Assembly (NCBI GenBank): GCA_007126995.1
Contig: SLAD01000055.1
Span: 1-9,320, forward strand
Direction of reading: 5' to 3'
Length of the DNA: 9,320 bases
DNA from: Kiritimatiellia bacterium
Lineage (GTDB): Bacteria > Verrucomicrobiota > Kiritimatiellia > SLAD01
Under the pieces are notes generated by a model, which was not told the DNA's origin, ran no database searches, and was given only the letters and a program-made list of their open reading frames with translations. Positions 5,088 to 9,320 of the stretch are shown here, piece after piece. A program made the position numbers and the translations under genes. Position 1 is the stretch's first letter. Each line of letters opens with the position of its first letter.

Positions 5088-8000
5088 ATGTGGACGCCAC
5101 ATACTTCTATGGAGCGCAATGCTCGGCGTCGCCTTGAACGCGTTGAACACGCGCGACGAGCGAGGTTCGGTTCCCTGTGTCTCTTGCTGGCCCTCTTCAC
5201 TGTTTCCACGGCTTTGGGTACCGGCACGACCTATTACGTCTGGTCACTGGCGGACGGATCCGGTGACGGCAGTTCATGGGAAGACGCCTACAATGAGCTC
5301 AAACCGGCGCTGCATGTAGCTACAACCGGTGATGTAATTAGGGTCGCAAACGGAGTCTACCGAACAGATGTAAACCCGGTCACCGGCAATTATACCGAGA
5401 ACCGCTCATTAAGAATTGATCTGAAGCCGGGCGTGGAAATCTATGGGGGGTATCCCGTCCGACTGGAGGGAAGCGTTGTTATCGTAGGCTCGCGCAATCC
5501 CGATCCACTGACCAACAATACGTACTTGGACGGCTTTTTCGGCTCCGACACCAACAACATTCAGCATTTTGCGAGTCGCGTGGTCAGCGGCGGTAATTTG
5601 CATGGTACCGTTCTGGATGGCTTTACCATTCGGCGCGGCCGTGGCGATGATTCTTCCAGTGGTGGCGGCGCCAACCTGTCTGGCAACCAGTTGGTCTTGC
5701 GAAATCTGCGCTTCCACGACAATCACGTCAGTGTTGATTTACCTCCGTTCCCCAGTGGTTCCGGAGGCGGTTTGCGATTGAACAGCGGCGATGTATTGCT
5801 GGAGAACGTGCTGTTCGACGAAAACAGAGGCAAGCGAGGTGGCGGTTTGGCTATTCACGGGTCATCGATAAAGGTTTTGTTGCGCGATTGCCGCTTTGAG
5901 AACAACTTTGCCCGTGAAGGGGGCGGATTGGGCGTCATGTTGGGTGCCATCGTCCAGCTTGAAGATTGCGTGTTCGAATCTAACCTGGCGCAAGGCGACG
6001 TGTTTACCACGACGATGGGCGGTGGCGCTATCGCGCATGGGAGCACGTCGAAACTGGAAGTATATAATTGTCTGTTCGTGGACAATGAGGCTTTTCTGCG
6101 TGGCGGTGGGGCGATCGCGAATGACGCAAATCTAGCGCACACCGTTATTCGGGACTCAGTGTTCAAGGATAATGAAGCGGGGTTCAGTGGCAGTGGCGGG
6201 GCCGTCCGTTCATTGGGCCCGCTTTCAGTGTCCGGGTCGGAGTTCACGCGCAATCGCGCCGCCTACGATGGCGGTGCCCTCGTTACATTTCACGCCGATA
6301 CGTTCATCTACAACACACGATTTTATGGTAATCGCAGTGATCGAGACGGCGGTGGAGTGTGTATGCCTTCCACGAACTTCAGTGAACCAGACCAAGGCCC
6401 GATTGTGGTGAACTCGGTTTTCGTCGGCAACCGGGCCAACACGAATGAATCGGCCGTCGGTGGCGGCCTGCAGATTGGTCGCGGCATATCCACGCCGCAC
6501 CGGATATCGGTGATTAACTGCACCTTTATCGCCAATGAGGCATATGAGGGCGGCGGCCTGCATGTATCGTCCACCTCATTCACCAGTATCCATTACGTAG
6601 CCAATTCAATCTTTTACGGCAATACGGCGAATAGCGGCACTGTGGAAGAGCAACAGATCACCATCCTGACGGGCACCGGCGGACCGGACGTGGAGATTGA
6701 TCACACGATCATCCAAGGGCTCGATACATTTACGGGGCATCAAAACCTCGCCTCGAACCCACTGTTTATCACCTCGCCCTCGCCGGGTGTTGATGGGGTA
6801 TGGGGTACGAGAAACGATCACTATGGCAATATTCAATTGAGCGCAAGTTCGCCCGGTCTCGACAGTGGGCGCAATGATGCCTTGCCCCCCGATGTGCTGG
6901 ATCTCAATAATAATCAGGACGATACGGAGCAACTCCCCGTCGATATCCTGGACAATCCGCGTCGTAGCCAGTCCCTCGGGGTCACGCCAACCGGGACCGG
7001 AACGCCGCCGATCGTCAACCGTGGCGCGTATGAAACCGCACCGATCTTTGTGGATGCCAGTGCTGCGGGCAACGAGGACGGGAGTAGCTGGCAGGACGCC
7101 TTTGTAGCGATAGATGACGCGGTGACTGCGGCCGGGCACCGTCCGATTCATATGGCGGCGGGCGTCTACCGTGCGACCTCGTTCATGGGAGCGCCCGCTT
7201 CGCTGTCCATAACCGCGCCAACGGCGATTTGGGGCGGATTCCCGCCGGGTGGTGGCATGCTGCACGAGCGGGACCCGTTTACCCATCTGACCATCTTCGA
7301 GGGCGAACACGTCCAAGGCGGTATCACGTCACGCGTGGACCATGTCATTCATGTGAATGCGAGCGGGGAACTTCAGCTTGATGGCGCGGTGGTCCAGCAT
7401 GGGGAGGCCAGCATGGGGGTAGCGATGTTCGGGGGGAATGGTGGCGGTATACTTGCGCAGGGGCCGGTGACGCTTACGGATGTATGGGTACGACACTGTA
7501 CCGCCGAAGCCGATGGTGGCGGGCTCTTTTTGGACGGCGAAGCGACGTTGTTGCGCGTGCACGTTTCGGATTGTTCGGCCGATGGCTGGGGCGGCGGTCT
7601 CGCTTTTCAGGGCATGGCCTTGATCGTGCAAGAGTCCTCGTTTACGGACAATGCTGCCACACACGGCGGCGGTGTGTCGGTGTGGGCCAGCTTCGAAGGG
7701 GCGCCCGCCGCGAAATTCTATAACACCACGTTCTCCGGCAATTCCGCCTCCTCACATGGTGGCGTGATCGCCAATGACTTTGGTGGCGCGGTACTCAGCC
7801 ATTGCACGCTGCACGATAATGTGGCGGATGTGTCGGGTGGCGGCGTGTATGTGTCCGGATCGGGTCTACCTATCTCGCTGCTGTCCACGATTGTGGCGGG
7901 CAATCAAGCGCCCGACGATGCGGATCTCGCCAGCGATGGCTCGGTCGAAGTGATCAGCGAGGACCATAATCTGATTGGCTATGCGTCGGTGTCCGTATTT

Positions 8001-9242
8001 CAACCTTTAACAAACGATCAGGTCGGCACCTCGGCCGATTTGTTGGACGCTGCACTACTGCCGTTGACCGGCGACCCAGCGACGTTTTTCACCCAGTGGC
8101 ATCCGCTGGCCTACAATAGTCCCGCCATTGAGGCCGGCAGCGCCTCGCCGCATCCCGTGGACCAGCGCGGCATGCCACGTTTGATACATCAAGAAGTCGA
8201 TATCGGGGCCTACGAATGGGCCGGGCCGGTATTCCTCGTGCATCCTGCCGACGAAAACATCGTCCTAGGGGACTCCGTCACCCTTGCCTATGACGTACTG
8301 GCCGCCGACCACAGTGAGTGGTATGTCGGCCATCCAGCGGCGCCGGGCGACATTCCCACCGGCACCTGGAGTGCCGTGGGAGCGAATATCAACCCGTTGG
8401 AATGGTTACCGATCGAACCCACCCAAACCTTCTGGGTACTGGCCACCAACGCGCACGGGTTCGCTGTGTCTGAAGGCGCGGAAGTCACGGTTACCGGTAC
8501 CGCGCGCGAGTTCTGGCGCTGGCAAACGTTTGGCGTCGAGGTCATGACCAACGCCGCCCTGGAAGCGACGGTATGGGGCTGGGACGCGACGCCGGGCGGG
8601 CCGCAGGTACCCAACCGGTTCGCTTGGCTGCTGGGACGAGATCCAACCGCCGGCCCGATGCCGCTCTTTGACAACATTTTCGTTGAGGAAGTTAATGGCG
8701 ACCCTTATGTCAAAGTGGATTTCCGCCGGCGCTTTAATCATCCCGGACTGCTACTCCAATACTCAACCGATCTCGACGATTGGTATCCCGTGGTGGTTAA
8801 TGGTCAAGAGGTGACATTGACGGTACTCGATCCGGCCCCGCAGGGCGATGATTCGATCGAAGACATTAGATTAGGATTCCACGCAGAGACGTGGCCAATA
8901 CTTTTCTTCCGCGTGGCGGAAGATTCCAATCCCCCGCAAACCTTTCCTCTTTCCGCCGACAACCCCTTGGCGGTTCCGGTCGGAACAGACCTGCCGATTG
9001 ATAGTGCAACCGACGTCCACGGTCGGACGTACACCTTTGATCCGCCCGCCACTGTAATGCGTCATCTTTCGATAACGGGTGGACGCGCAAATTTAGACGT
9101 TGATGGTAGTGGCGCGCCTGCAACGCCGGCCCAGTACAGCTTTTATGGTATTACCGACGAAGAACGGGAATATTTGGCTCAGCGTATCCCCGTGGGCGAC
9201 TCCTTTATCCGCTATATAGCGGTGAATCCTTGGTATCCCTAA
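5088..9242 (+). CDS. Very large secreted right-handed beta-helix protein with Pmp-like repeats and Ig-like domain
   Basis: The 1384-residue protein has a long basic N-region and hydrophobic core (FGSLCLLLALFTVSTALG, 27-44), indicating Sec export with cleavage near 44. Two tandem modules follow. Module 1 (about 48-650) opens TYYVWSLADGSGDGSSW and ends NRGAYE. Module 2 (about 652-1043) opens IFVDASAAGNEDGSSW and ends DIGAYE. Each starts with a GDVIRVANGVYR or PIHMAAGVYR segment, continues with FxxN and GGG coils of a parallel beta-helix, and closes with a segment of the 'choice-of-anchor Q' type (NPLF...SPGLDSG; SPAIEAG). Residues 1046-1136 look Ig-like (FLVHPADENIVLGDSVTL). Residues 1140-1280 match the 'W..F....N..A....LLGRDP...YSTDLDDW' block seen in Verrucomicrobia-type secreted proteins. 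The last 100 residues are unrecognised. There is no beta-barrel, so it is not a classical autotransporter. A surface adhesin or structural role is likely; no catalytic residues are evident. AGGGAG at 5074-5079 supports the start. Confidence 0.85.
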   Translation: MWTPHTSMERNARRRLERVEHARRARFGSLCLLLALFTVSTALGTGTTYYVWSLADGSGDGSSWEDAYNELKPALHVATTGDVIRVANGVYRTDVNPVTGNYTENRSLRIDLKPGVEIYGGYPVRLEGSVVIVGSRNPDPLTNNTYLDGFFGSDTNNIQHFASRVVSGGNLHGTVLDGFTIRRGRGDDSSSGGGANLSGNQLVLRNLRFHDNHVSVDLPPFPSGSGGGLRLNSGDVLLENVLFDENRGKRGGGLAIHGSSIKVLLRDCRFENNFAREGGGLGVMLGAIVQLEDCVFESNLAQGDVFTTTMGGGAIAHGSTSKLEVYNCLFVDNEAFLRGGGAIANDANLAHTVIRDSVFKDNEAGFSGSGGAVRSLGPLSVSGSEFTRNRAAYDGGALVTFHADTFIYNTRFYGNRSDRDGGGVCMPSTNFSEPDQGPIVVNSVFVGNRANTNESAVGGGLQIGRGISTPHRISVINCTFIANEAYEGGGLHVSSTSFTSIHYVANSIFYGNTANSGTVEEQQITILTGTGGPDVEIDHTIIQGLDTFTGHQNLASNPLFITSPSPGVDGVWGTRNDHYGNIQLSASSPGLDSGRNDALPPDVLDLNNNQDDTEQLPVDILDNPRRSQSLGVTPTGTGTPPIVNRGAYETAPIFVDASAAGNEDGSSWQDAFVAIDDAVTAAGHRPIHMAAGVYRATSFMGAPASLSITAPTAIWGGFPPGGGMLHERDPFTHLTIFEGEHVQGGITSRVDHVIHVNASGELQLDGAVVQHGEASMGVAMFGGNGGGILAQGPVTLTDVWVRHCTAEADGGGLFLDGEATLLRVHVSDCSADGWGGGLAFQGMALIVQESSFTDNAATHGGGVSVWASFEGAPAAKFYNTTFSGNSASSHGGVIANDFGGAVLSHCTLHDNVADVSGGGVYVSGSGLPISLLSTIVAGNQAPDDADLASDGSVEVISEDHNLIGYASVSVFQPLTNDQVGTSADLLDAALLPLTGDPATFFTQWHPLAYNSPAIEAGSASPHPVDQRGMPRLIHQEVDIGAYEWAGPVFLVHPADENIVLGDSVTLAYDVLAADHSEWYVGHPAAPGDIPTGTWSAVGANINPLEWLPIEPTQTFWVLATNAHGFAVSEGAEVTVTGTAREFWRWQTFGVEVMTNAALEATVWGWDATPGGPQVPNRFAWLLGRDPTAGPMPLFDNIFVEEVNGDPYVKVDFRRRFNHPGLLLQYSTDLDDWYPVVVNGQEVTLTVLDPAPQGDDSIEDIRLGFHAETWPILFFRVAEDSNPPQTFPLSADNPLAVPVGTDLPIDSATDVHGRTYTFDPPATVMRHLSITGGRANLDVDGSGAPATPAQYSFYGITDEEREYLAQRIPVGDSFIRYIAVNPWYP
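5661..6623 (+). repeat. Pmp-like FxxN/GGG coil repeats, module 1 (protein level)
   Basis: Residues 192-512 of the secreted protein contain eleven coils of about 26-35 residues. Each is marked by FxxN (first F at 209, 243, 270, 296, 330, 359, 386, 412, 445, 480 and 509), most followed by a GG(G)-A/L/V turn. The pattern matches the repeats of chlamydial polymorphic membrane proteins and predicts a stacked beta-helix. The DNA itself is not a tandem repeat: coils are diverged in sequence. Confidence 0.75.
7431..7844 (+). repeat. Pmp-like coil repeats, module 2 (protein level)
   Basis: Residues 782-919 repeat the same coil pattern in shorter and more degenerate form. GGG/GG turns occur at 785, 810, 835, 860, 891 and 917. 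FTDN lies at 852, FSGN at 882 and LHDN at 908, while two coils use CTAEAD and CSADGW in place of FxxN. This supports an old duplication of the module, or recruitment of a second homologous module. Confidence 0.65.
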
Positions 9243-9249
9243 ACAAGGC

Positions 9250-9320
9250 TTACTTACCTCGAATAACGATCTTGTGCGCTGGCCCCTGCTCAGGATTGGA
9301 CGTGTCGTAGACAACGAAAC
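9250..9320 (-). CDS. 3' end of a minus-strand gene, product unrecognised
   Basis: Reading the minus strand from the window edge, one frame gives 22 residues ending FVVYDTSNPEQG, then PAHKIVIRGK and a TAA at 9252-9250. The composition and the alternating V/I near the end look like the C-terminal beta-strand of a real protein, and the stop lies 7 bases from the stop of the beta-helix gene. The other minus-strand frames are less convincing: one stops after nine codons. Too little is present to name a product. Confidence 0.45.
   Translation of the reverse strand, partial: FVVYDTSNPEQGPAHKIVIRGK

Noticed and set aside
6606..7316. A 236-codon minus-strand open frame inside the beta-helix gene
   Set aside because: The plus-strand frame is continuous over 1384 codons with a regular repeat pattern; the antisense product has no family resemblance.
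5661..7844. Recurring GGTGGCGG-like strings as a DNA repeat array or CRISPR
   Set aside because: The strings encode the GGG turns of beta-helix coils, are unevenly spaced in one reading frame, and have no repeat-spacer structure.
5088..9242. Autotransporter or chlamydial Pmp identity for the giant protein
   Set aside because: The FxxN/GGG repeats match Pmp coils, but the C-terminus is Ig-like plus a Verrucomicrobia-type block without the alternating strands or terminal aromatic residue of a beta-barrel.
9243..9314. A minus-strand frame starting MSTTRPILSRGQ that runs into the end of the beta-helix gene
   Set aside because: It overlaps the end of the giant gene antisense; the neighbouring frame ending PAHKIVIRGK-stop is more protein-like and fits a convergent gene.

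Overview
The window is about 9.3 kb of ordinary-looking bacterial chromosome with moderately high G+C. It carries seven certain or likely protein genes and one small gene fragment. There are no rRNA, tRNA, CRISPR or insertion-sequence signatures. The best guess at the host is a Verrucomicrobiota/Kiritimatiellota-type (PVC) bacterium. This rests on the architecture of the very large secreted protein on the right: a signal peptide, parallel beta-helix modules opening with 'DGSSW..A', a 'NIGAYE/DIGAYE'-like module end, an Ig-like domain and a 'W..F' C-terminal block. The placement is inference, not proof.

Layout, left to right. Positions 1-557 (minus) hold the N-terminal 185 residues of a winged-helix DNA-binding protein fused to a nucleotidyltransferase-like domain that has lost its catalytic motif. 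Positions 558-663 form a divergent promoter region with a perfect 6+2+6 dyad inside the predicted promoter of that regulator. Positions 664-1320 (plus) encode a Tat-exported N-acetylmuramoyl-L-alanine amidase of the PGRP/Amidase_2 fold. A housekeeping run on the plus strand follows: rpmG (ribosomal protein L33, 1368-1520), tmk (dTMP kinase, 1588-2247) and holB (DNA polymerase III delta', 2231-3199), the last two overlapping by 17 bases. Convergent to holB, with only 6 bases between stops, is a minus-strand asparagine-synthase-like protein (3206-4975) whose N-terminal domain lacks the glutaminase cysteine.

A second divergent intergenic region (4982-5087) separates it from a 1384-residue secreted beta-helix protein (5088-9242). 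That protein has two tandem modules carrying Chlamydia Pmp-like FxxN/GGG repeats. The last 71 bases probably hold the 3' end of another minus-strand gene.

How the genes work together: tmk and holB make a conventional replication pair (dTTP supply and clamp-loader subunit), with rpmG just upstream. The regulator and amidase share a divergent promoter region and may form a cell-wall regulation pair. The asparagine-synthase-like protein and the beta-helix protein also diverge from a shared promoter region, but a functional link there is only a hypothesis. I see no convincing complete new system. The most unusual items are the pseudo-nucleotidyltransferase regulator with its apparent operator, the amidotransferase-like protein without its cysteine, and the regular Cys/Ser/Thr position in the beta-helix coils.
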